The position numbers and the translations under genes were made by a program. Source: Algoriphagus yeomjeoni (GTDB lineage: Bacteria; Bacteroidota; Bacteroidia; Cytophagales; Cyclobacteriaceae). From it: a stretch of 36,166 nt of DNA. The stretch is from the NCBI RefSeq assembly GCF_003259505.1, contig NZ_QLLK01000022.1, positions 1 through 36,166 on the forward strand. Reading direction: 5' to 3'. Positions 1 through 7,722 of the stretch are shown here, piece by piece. Position 1 is the stretch's first letter, and every line of letters starts with the position of its first letter. The notes under the pieces are model-generated. The model was not told the origin of the DNA. It was given only the letters and a program-made list of their open reading frames with translations, and made no database searches.

Positions 1-95
1 TCCTTTTTTTTTCATGATTAATAAGAGTTAATGAATGATCTAAAAAGTTACCTCTTTCTGGCTGCTCTTGAAACTACCGTAGGTTTAGTGCAACA
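1..95 (-). repeat. Inverted copy of integrase-element 5' end (95 bp)
   Basis: The reverse complement of these 95 bases is identical, base for base, to 35850-35944 at the other end of the window. In minus orientation it runs from the core-like TGTTGCACTAAACC through an AT-rich leader to an ATG at 15-13 followed by nine A residues, so it is the leader and first codons of a second copy of the tyrosine recombinase seen at 35930; the body of this copy lies to the left of the window. Homology between the two copies ends at base 95, one base beyond the GTTGCAC core. Perfect identity implies a recent duplication or ongoing homogenisation. Confidence 0.93.
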
Positions 96-206
96 ATGTA
101 TATGAAAAATAGGCGAAACAGTAATAAATTCAAGGCTTTTGGCTCGGATCAAACTTTGTGCTTAACTGAAAATTTTGTGCTTCGTAAACGCCTACTTTTC
201 ATATAC
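94..206. repeat. attC-like imperfect palindrome, left copy
   Basis: An 18-base arm at 98-115 (GTATATGAAAAATAGGCG) pairs with 189-206 (CGCCTACTTTTCATATAC) with one mismatch. On the minus strand the interior has ACGAAGCAC next to one arm and AAGCACAAAGTTTGAT (150-165), which correspond to motifs in the palindrome at 35723-35856 although the arms share no sequence. The integrase-proximal edge is the GTTGCAC core, shared with the 95-bp repeat. The distal core is not recognisable, and a REP-like palindrome sits there instead. The architecture is like integron attC; recombination activity is an inference. Confidence 0.7.
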
Positions 207-209
207 TAA

Positions 210-223
210 CCGATAGCTATCGG
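210..223. repeat. REP-like perfect palindrome CCGATAGCTATCGG
   Basis: A 14-base perfect palindrome immediately beyond the attC-like site. The same core recurs, extended to 16 bases, at 19109-19124 inside one of the leader repeats. Such short palindromes are common intergenic repeats in Cytophagales genomes. The rest of 224-368 shows only a weak 7-bp stem (278-284 with 304-310) and otherwise nothing I recognise. Confidence 0.6.
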
Positions 224-368
224 ATGATGCCAGTCACCTTAGATTCTTTGTTCAACGGGTCGGAAGAGGGCCTAAATGCATAAGTTTAACATAGCCTACA
301 TTGCTTATGCGATCATACTGGTAGAAAAACGGATATGCATATTTAAATTTCTTCAAACTTTTTATCCA

Positions 369-737
369 ATGGCCATCGAGAAAAAATACTGTTTGAACTG
401 CAATGCGGTGATTCAAGGTAGGATTGACAAGAAGTTCTGTGATGATAATTGCAGAAATGCTTACAACAATCAGCAAAATGCGCTTACCACCAATTACATC
501 CGCCGGGTAAATCACAGTCTAAAGAAAAACAGGAATATTTTGGAAGGAATCATTCCTGCCGGAGAGGAAATGGGTAAAACAACCCGTGCGCGACTGCTAA
601 GTGATGGATTTCAATTCAGGTATTTCACGCATCTCTACGAAACCAAGAAAGGGAACGTCTACCATTATTGTTATGATTTTGGCTATTTGGAACTGGAAGG
701 AGATTGGTTTTTGGTGGTGAAAGGAAAGGAAGTTTAG
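369..737 (+). CDS. Small zinc-ribbon protein
   Basis: 122-residue protein with four cysteines near the N-terminus (C8-x2-C11-x12-C24-x3-C28), the spacing of a treble-clef or zinc-ribbon knuckle similar to DUF2116-type proteins. The rest is basic and then aromatic-rich, with no signal peptide or membrane segment. ATG at 369 is chosen because an upstream start at 276 would add 31 residues that precede the zinc knuckle and look like translated non-coding DNA. The gene ends 52 bases before the RNA helicase on the same strand. Function is unknown; nucleic-acid binding is plausible but not shown. Confidence 0.75.
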   Translation: MAIEKKYCLNCNAVIQGRIDKKFCDDNCRNAYNNQQNALTTNYIRRVNHSLKKNRNILEGIIPAGEEMGKTTRARLLSDGFQFRYFTHLYETKKGNVYHYCYDFGYLELEGDWFLVVKGKEV

Positions 738-789
738 CTTCAGTTGATGATTTCAAGAAAGAGCTCAGAGGAATTGGGTACTTTTGTGT

Positions 790-2115
790 GTGTCAGAAAA
801 ACAAACAAACACCACCGCCCAGTATCTCAAAAGCCTGTCGATTGATAGCCTCAACGAAATGCAGACTGAGTTTATCTCCAGAGCAGCCAAAAATCCACAT
901 CTCGTACTTTTATCTCCCACAGGATCGGGCAAAACTGTAGCTTTTTTGCTTCCACTTCTCAATTCACTTAAGGAAAATGTAAGAGAAGTGCAGGCACTGA
1001 TCATCGCTCCTTCCCGGGAATTAGCAATTCAGATCGAGCAGGTTTTCAAAGGGATGAGAACTCCATTTCGGGTGAGTACGGTTTATGGTGGACATTCCTC
1101 CAAATTAGAATCTAATAGCCTAGGCGAAGCACCGGATGTGATTATTGGTACTCCCGGAAGATTGGCTGACCATATAGAAAGAGGTTCTTTCGATCCGAAA
1201 ACTATCCAAACAGTAGTTTTGGATGAATTTGATAAATCACTGCAAATGGGCTTTCACGAGCAATTGAGAGTGATATTTGGAGCGTTGAATGGTCAGCAAA
1301 GACATTTGCTTACTTCAGCGACTGTGTTGAAAAGACTTCCAGACTTTCTGCCCTTTGTCGATCACCGTACAGTTAATTTTCTCAAAGATGTAACGGAGTC
1401 AAAGTTGGAATTAAAGATCGTTCATAGCTCAAGCAAGGAAAAAGGAGAAACGCTGATGCGCTTGGTAGCAGGGTTTCAGGATGAGTCCTGTATAGTTTTC
1501 TGTAACCATAGGGATGCGGTGGATCGCTTAAGTGTATTGTTGAATGACTACGATTATTTCCATTCGGTGCTGCATGGTGGATTGGAGCAAATCGATCGGG
1601 AGAAAAACCTGATTAGATTCCGAAGTAAAGTCACGAATCTGTTGATCGCGACTGATTTGGCTTCTAGAGGGTTGGATATTCCAGAGATCAAGCATGTAGT
1701 TCATTACCAATTGCCTCCAAAGGAAGATGCTTTTATCCATAGAAATGGTCGGACTGCTAGAATGCATGCGGAGGGCTTGTCTTACTTGATTTTGGCAAAT
1801 GACGAAGCAAGACCAGATTACATTGAAGAATTTATTGAAGAATACAAAGTAGGAGAAAAGCTTGTTCCGCCAGTTCCACAAGCGTGGACTTGTCTCTATG
1901 TAAGTGCTGGAAAAAAGGACAAAGTTAGCAAGGGAGATATAGTAGGAATGCTCACTAAAAAAGGGGGGCTGAGCAGTTCTGAGATCGGATTGATTACGAT
2001 TATGGACTTTGCTTCTTATGTGGCTGTCAAAAGTAATTTGGTAGAAAAACTGATGCCGAAGCTGAAGAATGAGCGAGTGAAAAAGGTGAAGGTGAAGATT
2101 GAAGAAGCGAATTAG
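790..2115 (+). CDS. dbpA: DEAD-box RNA helicase, DbpA-like
   Basis: ATP-dependent RNA helicase with the full motif set: Q-motif region (SLNEMQ), motif I SPTGSGKT, Ia PSRELA, Ib TPGRL, motif II DEFD in place of DEAD, motif III SAT, IVFCNHRD, ATDLASRGLDIPE and HRNGRTAR. The last ~80 residues (GKKDKVSKGDIVGMLT...IGLITIMDFASYVAV) match the DbpA C-terminal RRM, which in E. coli DbpA and Bacillus YxiN binds hairpin 92 of 23S rRNA, so a role in large-subunit assembly is likely. No ATG precedes the Q motif. GTG at 790 is chosen over TTG at 784 because it gives the usual V/M-SEKQ start. DEFD retains the Asp-Glu pair needed for ATP hydrolysis. Confidence 0.9.
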   Translation: MSEKQTNTTAQYLKSLSIDSLNEMQTEFISRAAKNPHLVLLSPTGSGKTVAFLLPLLNSLKENVREVQALIIAPSRELAIQIEQVFKGMRTPFRVSTVYGGHSSKLESNSLGEAPDVIIGTPGRLADHIERGSFDPKTIQTVVLDEFDKSLQMGFHEQLRVIFGALNGQQRHLLTSATVLKRLPDFLPFVDHRTVNFLKDVTESKLELKIVHSSSKEKGETLMRLVAGFQDESCIVFCNHRDAVDRLSVLLNDYDYFHSVLHGGLEQIDREKNLIRFRSKVTNLLIATDLASRGLDIPEIKHVVHYQLPPKEDAFIHRNGRTARMHAEGLSYLILANDEARPDYIEEFIEEYKVGEKLVPPVPQAWTCLYVSAGKKDKVSKGDIVGMLTKKGGLSSSEIGLITIMDFASYVAVKSNLVEKLMPKLKNERVKKVKVKIEEAN

Positions 2116-2212
2116 ATTTCAGTTTGCAGTCCCAGTGATCAGTAGTCAGTCGTTTAACATAGTAAATTCATATAAATACTTGGAGTCAACAGCTGAAGTT
2201 AAGTTGATGAAA

Positions 2213-2240
2213 CTCCCTCTATACAAAGAGGGCAGGGGGA
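2213..2240. repeat. Intergenic hairpin CCCTCT/AGAGGG
   Basis: CCCTCT (2215-2220) and AGAGGG (2227-2232) form a 6-bp stem with a 6-base loop, followed by CAGGGGGA. Similar 'ctccctct...agagggcaggggga' units are dispersed intergenic repeats in Bacteroidota. There is no T-run right after the stem on the plus strand, so it is not a clear terminator for the helicase. Confidence 0.4.
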
Positions 2241-2321
2241 TTTGATTATTTTGACTCAAACATATAATTTTTGAAAAGCGATTTTCCTTATCTTAATACC
2301 TCACAAAAACGATGTATTCGG

Positions 2322-2741
2322 ATGAAAAAACGAGTAACAGGAATAGGCGGAATATTTTTCAAGGTTAAAGATCCGGCAAAAACCAAAGATTGGTACCAAA
2401 CTCACCTTGGCCTCAATACCGATGCGTATGGAACCACATTTAAGTGGAGACAATTTGAGAATTCGAATAAAAAAGGCTTTACGCAATGGTCACCAATGAA
2501 GGATGATACGCAGTATTTCAAGCCTTCGGAAATGGAGTTTATGGTCAATTATCGAGTGGAAAATTTGGTAGACTTGGTTCAAGAGCTAAAAGCTGAGGGA
2601 GTGACTATTTTGGATGAAATCGATGATACAGAATACGGGAAGTTTGTGCATATTCTCGATCCTGATGGACATAGCATAGAGCTGTGGGAACCAATAGATG
2701 AGGTGTATGATGAAATGACTTCAGGCAACACAACAAGTTAA
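2322..2741 (+). CDS. VOC family (glyoxalase/bleomycin-resistance fold) protein
   Basis: 139 residues forming one vicinal-oxygen-chelate unit: an N-terminal GIGGIFFKVKDP strand, a WYQTHLGL helix, and the C-terminal LDPDGHSIELWEP signature carrying the metal-ligand glutamate. Members bind a divalent metal and act as glyoxalases, dioxygenases, isomerases or resistance proteins; the substrate cannot be told from sequence. ATG at 2322 is preferred to a TTG at 2271, since the extra 17 residues lie outside the domain. It ends 3 bases before the acetyltransferase start and is probably co-transcribed with it. Confidence 0.87.
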   Translation: MKKRVTGIGGIFFKVKDPAKTKDWYQTHLGLNTDAYGTTFKWRQFENSNKKGFTQWSPMKDDTQYFKPSEMEFMVNYRVENLVDLVQELKAEGVTILDEIDDTEYGKFVHILDPDGHSIELWEPIDEVYDEMTSGNTTS

Positions 2742-2744
2742 ACT

Positions 2745-3035
2745 ATGAGTGAAATAAAAATTGAACATGAAAATGATGGAAGAAGAGGTTCTTTTTTCAT
2801 TCAAGAAGGAGCGAAACGCTTTGCAGAAATGGTCTACGTCATGGCTGGTCCAAAAAAGATGATCATCGAACACACCGAAGTTGATGACAGTCTCCAAGGT
2901 CAAGGAATAGGGCTAAAACTTTTGAAGGAATTGGTGGATTATGTGCGGAAAGAAGAGATCAAAGTCATTCCACTATGTCCATTTGCAAAGGCGATGTTCA
3001 AGAAAAAGGAAGAATTAAAGGATGTGCTTAACTGA
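2745..3035 (+). CDS. Small GNAT-like N-acetyltransferase (NATD1/YidJ type)
   Basis: 96-residue minimal GNAT protein. The acetyl-CoA loop is seen as VDDSLQGQGIGLKLLKELVDYVR, followed by the conserved VIPLCPFAKAMFKK strand of the NATD1/COG2388 group. These short proteins lack the N-terminal GNAT strands, and their acceptors are mostly unknown. It starts 3 bases after the VOC gene stop, so the two are likely translated from one mRNA. Confidence 0.85.
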   Translation: MSEIKIEHENDGRRGSFFIQEGAKRFAEMVYVMAGPKKMIIEHTEVDDSLQGQGIGLKLLKELVDYVRKEEIKVIPLCPFAKAMFKKKEELKDVLN

Positions 3036-3041
3036 AGCGCA

Positions 3042-3302
3042 TTAGAAAAATGCTGTCCAAAATATCCACAATAGCGTAAGAATCACCATAATCGCGAAAA
3101 AGTAGCCACTTTTGGAACCAGATGAATACCGGTTCATTCTGAATTTGATGCTGTCATCTATGCTTGTCAAATCAGCTTTATCCATGTTTTGCTCGCGGGA
3201 TATCCCATCGGCTCTTTCAGCTTTGGGGCGGATCCTCGCAAGATTTCTATTGTCTTTTGAAGATTTATTTGCTGAAGAAATAAAGCCTGCTCCTCTTGAC
3301 AT
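3042..3302 (-). CDS. Small tail-anchored membrane protein
   Basis: 86 residues: a basic, polar N-terminal part (SSANKSSKDNRNLARIRPKA) and a single hydrophobic C-terminal segment (about residues 67-86, GYFFAIMVILTLLWIFWTAF), predicting a one-pass membrane protein with a cytoplasmic head. It is convergent with the GNAT gene, 6 bases away. I prefer it to the overlapping plus-strand frame at 3112-3312 because only the minus frame has an organised topology. Function unknown. Confidence 0.65.
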   Translation of the reverse strand: MSRGAGFISSANKSSKDNRNLARIRPKAERADGISREQNMDKADLTSIDDSIKFRMNRYSSGSKSGYFFAIMVILTLLWIFWTAFF

Positions 3303-3327
3303 TGTTAACTAATTATATCTCAAAATA

Positions 3328-3735
3328 ATGGTTTCTTTTGAAATAGAAAAGAACTTGTCTCTTGTGGAATTTATATATGTTCTGGATGAATCTGGCTTGG
3401 GCCTCAGAAGACCTATGCATGATCAGAATCATTTAGAACGCATGCTGGTCAATTCTAATTTGGTGATTGTGGCAAGAGAGGATGGGCAAGTGGTAGGAGT
3501 TCTTCGTGCATTAACTGATTTTTCATACAGAACCTTTATTGCAGATTTGGCAGTTATTTCGACTCGGCAAAAGGAAGGGATAGGGAAAGGTATGCTGAAG
3601 TTTGCAAGGAGCATAGCGCCAGACGCCAGATTGATTTTATTTTCAGCAGAAAACTCTGTTCCTTTTTATCGGAAACTTGGTTTTTACCTTCACGAGCGTT
3701 GCTATCAATTGAAGCCAGAGGAAAAGATTAATTAG
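3328..3735 (+). CDS. GNAT family N-acetyltransferase
   Basis: 135 residues with GNAT layout: a strand ending VGVLRALTDFSYRTFIADLAV, the acetyl-CoA loop as RQKEGIGKGMLKFAR (R/Q-x-x-G-x-G/A) and the C-terminal SAENSVPFYRKLGF helix-strand. It transfers acetyl from acetyl-CoA to an unidentified amine. It stands alone and divergent from the small membrane protein, 25 bases from that gene's start. Confidence 0.88.
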   Translation: MVSFEIEKNLSLVEFIYVLDESGLGLRRPMHDQNHLERMLVNSNLVIVAREDGQVVGVLRALTDFSYRTFIADLAVISTRQKEGIGKGMLKFARSIAPDARLILFSAENSVPFYRKLGFYLHERCYQLKPEEKIN

Positions 3736-3817
3736 GTTTAATTTCTTTTAAATCACTTACTTTTGAACAGAATAGTTTGCTTTATTACTCACTGAAACTC
3801 TATGAGGATTAAACCTA
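3733..3817. repeat. 10-bp inverted repeat flanking an intergenic region
   Basis: TAGGTTTAAT (3733-3742, overlapping the GNAT stop codon) is the exact reverse complement of ATTAAACCTA (3808-3817). The 65-base gap is too long for a simple terminator. It could be a long-loop hairpin or chance in AT-rich sequence. Confidence 0.3.
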
Positions 3818-3854
3818 CCCTCTAGTCTTTTATCTAATCTGTAATGATATCTAA

Positions 3855-4988
3855 ATGAAGCTTTTTAAGAACCTGATTAAGAAAGTAGTGATAAAGAATT
3901 TTAGAGAAATAACTATCCTTGGCTATTTGATATTTTTGATTGCTTCCTGCGCCGAAGCTCAAAAACCCTCGTCAAATACATCTAATCTTTATTTTCCTCC
4001 CAACGAATCTTCGATTTGGGATAAACAACCTGTATCAGAATTAGGCTGGGATGGAGTTAAACTTGCGGAGTTTTTAGCTTGGTTACCAACACAGGATACT
4101 AGGGCTTTTATCATTCTAAAAGATGGGAAAATTGTGATTGAGGAATATTGGGGCGATAAACTTACTGGTGTTGGGAGAATGGATCAAAACTCCTATTGGT
4201 ATTGGGCATCAGCCGGAAAAACACTTACTGCTACTTTAGTAGGGATTGCAGAAAGTAAAAGATTACTAAAGACGAGTGACCGAACCCAGAAATATCTTGG
4301 TGAGGGGTGGACATCACTAACCAACAGTCAGGAGCGTGATATTCGACTGATTCACCAGCTTACGATGACGACAGGTTTAGATGATGGTGTTGCCAATCAG
4401 GATAACACTAGTCCTTCCTCGCTGCTTTTTTTGGCAAAAGCCGGAGAAAGATGGGCCTATCATAATGCTCCATATACTTTATTAGAACAGGTAGTTGAAA
4501 ATGCATCAGGTCAAAGCTTTCAAAATTTCTTCAATGAGAATTTAGGAGACAAGATAGGTATGAAGGGATTTTGGCAAAAAACCGGTGAGAACAATGTGTT
4601 CTACAGCGATGCTAGAACTTTTGCAAGATTTGGACTTTTATTACTCGCCAACGGTAATTGGAATGGAAATGAGATTTGGTCTGGGGACTTTTTCAGTGAA
4701 CTTTCACAATCCTCTCAAACCCTCAATCGAAGCTATGGTTATCTAACTTGGCTAAACGGCAAGAGCTCCTATATGATACCGCGATCGCAGACGATTTTTC
4801 CAGGCATGTTAGTTCCCACTGCACCTGCTGATATGTATCAGGCTATGGGTAAAAATGGCCAGTTTTTAATGGTGGTTCCTTCAGAAGGTTTGGTTATTGT
4901 TAGAATGGGGGGCTCTGGAGACAATGCCCTAGTTCCTTTTCTATTGATCAGAGATATCTGGGATAGGCTAAAGCCAGCCATTGACTAA
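3855..4988 (+). CDS. Serine hydrolase lipoprotein, class C beta-lactamase-like
   Basis: 377 residues. The N-terminus is basic then hydrophobic, ending in a lipobox-like IAS-C32, so a membrane-anchored lipoprotein is predicted. The penicillin-recognising serine enzyme motifs are S119-A-G-K122 (catalytic Ser and Lys) and Y202-H-N204; the third motif region is GKNGQFLMVVP near the C-terminus. The family (COG1680) includes esterases, D-aminopeptidases and 6-aminohexanoate-dimer hydrolase-like proteins as well as beta-lactamases; a beta-lactam substrate is not implied. It converges with the response regulator, stops 7 bases apart, with no terminator visible. Confidence 0.88.
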   Translation: MKLFKNLIKKVVIKNFREITILGYLIFLIASCAEAQKPSSNTSNLYFPPNESSIWDKQPVSELGWDGVKLAEFLAWLPTQDTRAFIILKDGKIVIEEYWGDKLTGVGRMDQNSYWYWASAGKTLTATLVGIAESKRLLKTSDRTQKYLGEGWTSLTNSQERDIRLIHQLTMTTGLDDGVANQDNTSPSSLLFLAKAGERWAYHNAPYTLLEQVVENASGQSFQNFFNENLGDKIGMKGFWQKTGENNVFYSDARTFARFGLLLLANGNWNGNEIWSGDFFSELSQSSQTLNRSYGYLTWLNGKSSYMIPRSQTIFPGMLVPTAPADMYQAMGKNGQFLMVVPSEGLVIVRMGGSGDNALVPFLLIRDIWDRLKPAID

Positions 4989-4995
4989 TTAGTAG

Positions 4996-5388
4996 TTATT
5001 CTTGTTCGTATTTTTCCATCTGAGTTTTGATTTTCTCAAGGGTCAAAGGTTTTTCTAAAAAACCAGAAACTATTTCGTAGCCTTGGGCCTTAAACCGGTC
5101 TTGATAATCAATAGAGCTAGATAGGATAACTATTTTATCGCACCTATTGGCGAATGCTTCTTGGTATTTGTTAAGGAATTCCCATCCATTCAAAACGGGC
5201 ATATTTATATCTAAAAAAATAAGCAGTGATTCGCTAGAGTCGATGTCATTGAGTTTGTTAAGGGCTTCCTCTCCTTCTACAAATTCTATAATGTTCTCAG
5301 CGATACCAACTTTTCCGAGTAACCTTTTATTGATGAGGTTATTTATTGGGTCGTCATCCACTAGAAAAATGGTGTCAAATTGGATCAT
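4996..5388 (-). CDS. Stand-alone response regulator receiver
   Basis: 130-residue CheY-like receiver without an output domain. The acidic pocket D11-D12-D13, phospho-acceptor D60 (FLDINMP), switch S90 (ILSSS) and K113-P114 are all present. Such lone receivers act as phosphate shuttles or by protein-protein contact. No histidine kinase is nearby, so the partner is unknown. Confidence 0.92.
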   Translation of the reverse strand: MIQFDTIFLVDDDPINNLINKRLLGKVGIAENIIEFVEGEEALNKLNDIDSSESLLIFLDINMPVLNGWEFLNKYQEAFANRCDKIVILSSSIDYQDRFKAQGYEIVSGFLEKPLTLEKIKTQMEKYEQE

Positions 5389-5512
5389 TTATAGAGTTAA
5401 GGAAGAAAAAGGGATTTTTGACTAAGCCAAAATACGATTAAAACTCATCCAAGAAAAAGGTTTAAGTGCCTTTTTTAATTTAATTCTATTTATCAACTGC
5501 TACTCAGGCAAT

Positions 5513-5543
5513 AAAAAAGGAGGTTCTCAGGAACCTCCTTTTA
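5513..5543 (-). terminator. Rho-independent terminator of groESL
   Basis: A 12-bp perfect stem (AAAAGGAGGTTC with GAACCTCCTTTT, loop TCAG) is followed on the minus strand by a T-rich tail. It lies about 20 bases past the groEL stop. A-runs on both sides may let it also act on the plus strand. Confidence 0.9.
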
Positions 5544-5562
5544 AAGTATGGTGGAGCGTTGA

Positions 5563-7191
5563 TTACATCATGCCGCCCATTCCTCCGCCGCCCATTGGAG
5601 GCATTGCAGGAGATTCTTCTTTCATATCTGCTACTACACACTCAGTAGTCAATAGAAGTGCTGCAATAGATGCTGCATTCTCAAGAGCTAGACGAGTAAC
5701 TTTAGTAGGATCGATTACACCAGCTTTGAATAAGTCTTCGTAGACGTCAGTTCTAGCGTTGTAACCATAGTTACCTTTGTTTTCTCTGATCTTATTGATC
5801 ACTACAGAAGGCTCACCACCAGCATTGGAAACGATAGTTCTCAATGGAGATTCGATTGCCTGTCTGATGATGTTGATACCTGTATCTTCATCTTCGTTAA
5901 GACCTTTCAAGTTGTTCAGTGCTTCAGCAGCTCTTACAAGAGCTACACCACCACCTACTACAACGCCTTCTTGTACGGCAGCTCTAGTTGCATGAAGTGC
6001 ATCATCTACACGGTCTTTCTTCTCTTTCATTTCTACTTCAGTAGCAGCTCCTATATAAAGGATAGCTACGCCACCAGAAAGTTTAGCAAGTCTTTCCTGC
6101 AATTTCTCTCTGTCGTAGTCAGAAGTAGTTTTGTCAATCTGTGCTTTGATTTCAGCGATTCTGCCTTTGATAGCAGCTGCATCACCTGCACCATTCACAA
6201 GAGTAGTATTATCCTTGTCAATGTTGATTTTTTCCGCTCTACCAAGCATGTCGATAGTTGCGTTCTCTAGTTTGAAACCTCTTTCTTCAGAGATAACTGT
6301 TCCGCCAGTAAGGATAGCGATGTCTTCCAACATTGCTTTTCTTCTGTCACCGAAACCTGGAGCTTTAACAGCAGCCACTTTCAAAGCACCTCTGATTTTG
6401 TTCACTACAAGAGTAGCAAGAGCTTCTCCATCTACATCTTCAGAGATGATTACTAGACCTTTTCCTGACTGAGCAACTGGCTCAAGTACTGGAAGCAATT
6501 CTTTCATCGAAGAGATCTTCTTGTCGTAGATCAAGATGTAAGGCTGCTCCAACTCAACTTCCATTTTCTCCGTGTTAGTCACAAAGTATGGAGAAAGGTA
6601 ACCTCTGTCAAACTGCATACCTTCTACAGTTTTCACTTCAGTTTCAGTACCTTTTGCTTCCTCTACAGTGATCACACCGTCTTTACCTACTTTGTCCATT
6701 GCGTTAGAAATCATTGTTCCGATTTCCTCGTCATTGTTAGCAGATACAGTAGCTACTTGAGCGATTTCTTTTGAAGTAGAGATTTGCTTGGAATCAGCTT
6801 GAAGTTGCTTAACTACAGCAGAAACTGCTTTGTCAATACCTCTTTTAAGATCCATTGGGTTAGCTCCGGCAGCTACGTTTTTGATACCTACACCGAAGAT
6901 AGATTGAGCTAGTACAGTTGCAGTAGTAGTACCGTCACCTGCATTGTCAGCAGTTTTGGATGCTACTTCTTTTACCAGTTGAGCACCCATGTTTTCGATT
7001 GGCTCAGCCAATTCGATTTCTTTAGCTACAGACACACCATCTTTGGTGATAGTAGGTGCACCGAATTTTTTGTCAATAATTACATTACGACCTTTTGGTC
7101 CCAATGTCACTTTTACTGCGTCTGCAAGTGCATCAACGCCTTTCTTCAGTTGATCTCTTGCACTTGTGTTGAAAAATAATTGCTTAGACAT
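5563..7191 (-). CDS. groL: Chaperonin GroEL (60 kDa)
   Basis: 542 residues, full family length. It shows the KVTLGPKGRNVIIDKKFGAP start, the ATP-binding GDGTTTATVLAQ, the VEGMQFDRGYLSPYFVTN apical-domain signature, the AAVQEGVVVGGGVAL signature and the Gly/Met-rich C-terminal tail (MPPMGGGGMGGMM). It forms the double-ring ATP-driven protein-folding chamber with GroES. It lies 38 bases downstream of groES in the usual order, with its own terminator after the stop. Confidence 0.99.
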   Translation of the reverse strand: MSKQLFFNTSARDQLKKGVDALADAVKVTLGPKGRNVIIDKKFGAPTITKDGVSVAKEIELAEPIENMGAQLVKEVASKTADNAGDGTTTATVLAQSIFGVGIKNVAAGANPMDLKRGIDKAVSAVVKQLQADSKQISTSKEIAQVATVSANNDEEIGTMISNAMDKVGKDGVITVEEAKGTETEVKTVEGMQFDRGYLSPYFVTNTEKMEVELEQPYILIYDKKISSMKELLPVLEPVAQSGKGLVIISEDVDGEALATLVVNKIRGALKVAAVKAPGFGDRRKAMLEDIAILTGGTVISEERGFKLENATIDMLGRAEKINIDKDNTTLVNGAGDAAAIKGRIAEIKAQIDKTTSDYDREKLQERLAKLSGGVAILYIGAATEVEMKEKKDRVDDALHATRAAVQEGVVVGGGVALVRAAEALNNLKGLNEDEDTGINIIRQAIESPLRTIVSNAGGEPSVVINKIRENKGNYGYNARTDVYEDLFKAGVIDPTKVTRLALENAASIAALLLTTECVVADMKEESPAMPPMGGGGMGGMM

Positions 7192-7229
7192 ATTGTTACT
7201 ATTTTGAGTTAACGATTAAGGATGATTTA

Positions 7230-7508
7230 TTAAAGTATTGCAAAGATGTCAGACTCTCTCATGATAAGATAGTCGCTGCCTTCCACGCTTAGCTCAGTAC
7301 CGGAATACTTACCGTACAATACGGTGTCGCCAACTTTAACAGTTAAAGGCTCATCTTTTTTGCCATTTCCTACTGCTACTACAGTACCTTTTTGTGGTTT
7401 TTCCTTAGCGGTATCTGGGATGTAAAGTCCAGAAGCTGTTTTCTCTTCAGCTGCAGCAGGTTGTACCAAAACTCTGTCTGCAAGAGGTTTGATGTTTACT
7501 TTTGACAT
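7230..7508 (-). CDS. groES: Co-chaperonin GroES (10 kDa)
   Basis: 92 residues with the KPLADRVLVQP start, the mobile loop (AAAEEKTASGLYIPDTAKEKPQ) that docks on GroEL, and the C-terminal YLIMRESDIFAIL. First gene of the groES-groEL operon. Its upstream region carries a sigma54-type promoter at 7553-7568 rather than a canonical CIRCE operator, which suggests activator-dependent control. Confidence 0.98.
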   Translation of the reverse strand: MSKVNIKPLADRVLVQPAAAEEKTASGLYIPDTAKEKPQKGTVVAVGNGKKDEPLTVKVGDTVLYGKYSGTELSVEGSDYLIMRESDIFAIL

Positions 7509-7552
7509 AATATAAATTCGTTTAAGGTTAGATTAAAATGTACTTGCCTATT

Positions 7553-7568
7553 AGCACTTCCTGTGCCA
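7553..7568 (-). promoter_or_regulatory. Sigma54 (RpoN) -24/-12 promoter of groESL
   Basis: Minus strand TGGCACAGGAAGTGCT. Against the consensus TGGCAC-G-N4-T-TGC-W, the -24 hexamer is exact, the GG and GC doublets have the required 10-base spacing, and only two positions differ (G to A, T to G). Transcription would start near 7542, about 33 bases before the groES ATG. A sigma54 activator gene is present at 10816-12105. Confidence 0.72.
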
Positions 7569-7622
7569 AGCAAGGATTCTTGCTAAAGGCTGACAAATCG
7601 GCTGTAAATGCGCTTGAAATTA

Positions 7623-7660
7623 TGGCAAGTGCCTGTTTTTTATGGCAGGTGTGACTGCCA
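7623..7660 (-). promoter_or_regulatory. Possible activator-binding inverted repeats upstream of groESL
   Basis: TGGCAG-GTGTGA-CTGCCA (7643-7660) is a perfect 6-bp-arm inverted repeat, and a related GGCA-AG-TGCC lies at 7624-7633. They sit about 55-100 bases upstream of the sigma54 promoter, where enhancer-binding proteins usually bind as dimers. Which protein binds is an inference. Confidence 0.45.
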
Positions 7661-7722
7661 TTTTTGCTCTTATCGTTTCAAAATTGTCAGAAATTCGTAA
7701 TTTATATCCAAACCTATTTCCT

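Noticed and set aside
276..368. Upstream start of the zinc-ribbon gene
   Set aside because: The extra 31 residues look like translated non-coding DNA, and the Cys motif begins right after the ATG at 369.
252..515. 87-codon minus-strand frame
   Set aside because: It overlaps the zinc-ribbon gene and shows no recognisable features.
3112..3312. Plus-strand 66-codon frame opposite the small membrane protein
   Set aside because: No organised domain or topology; the minus frame ends in a clean membrane helix.
5971..7179. Several plus-strand open frames across groEL
   Set aside because: They are shadows of a strongly biased, clearly coding minus-strand gene.
7541..7590. CIRCE operator before groES
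   Set aside because: TTAGCA and TGCTAA halves exist, but the arms and the 9-base spacing do not fit; the sequence matches a sigma54 promoter better.
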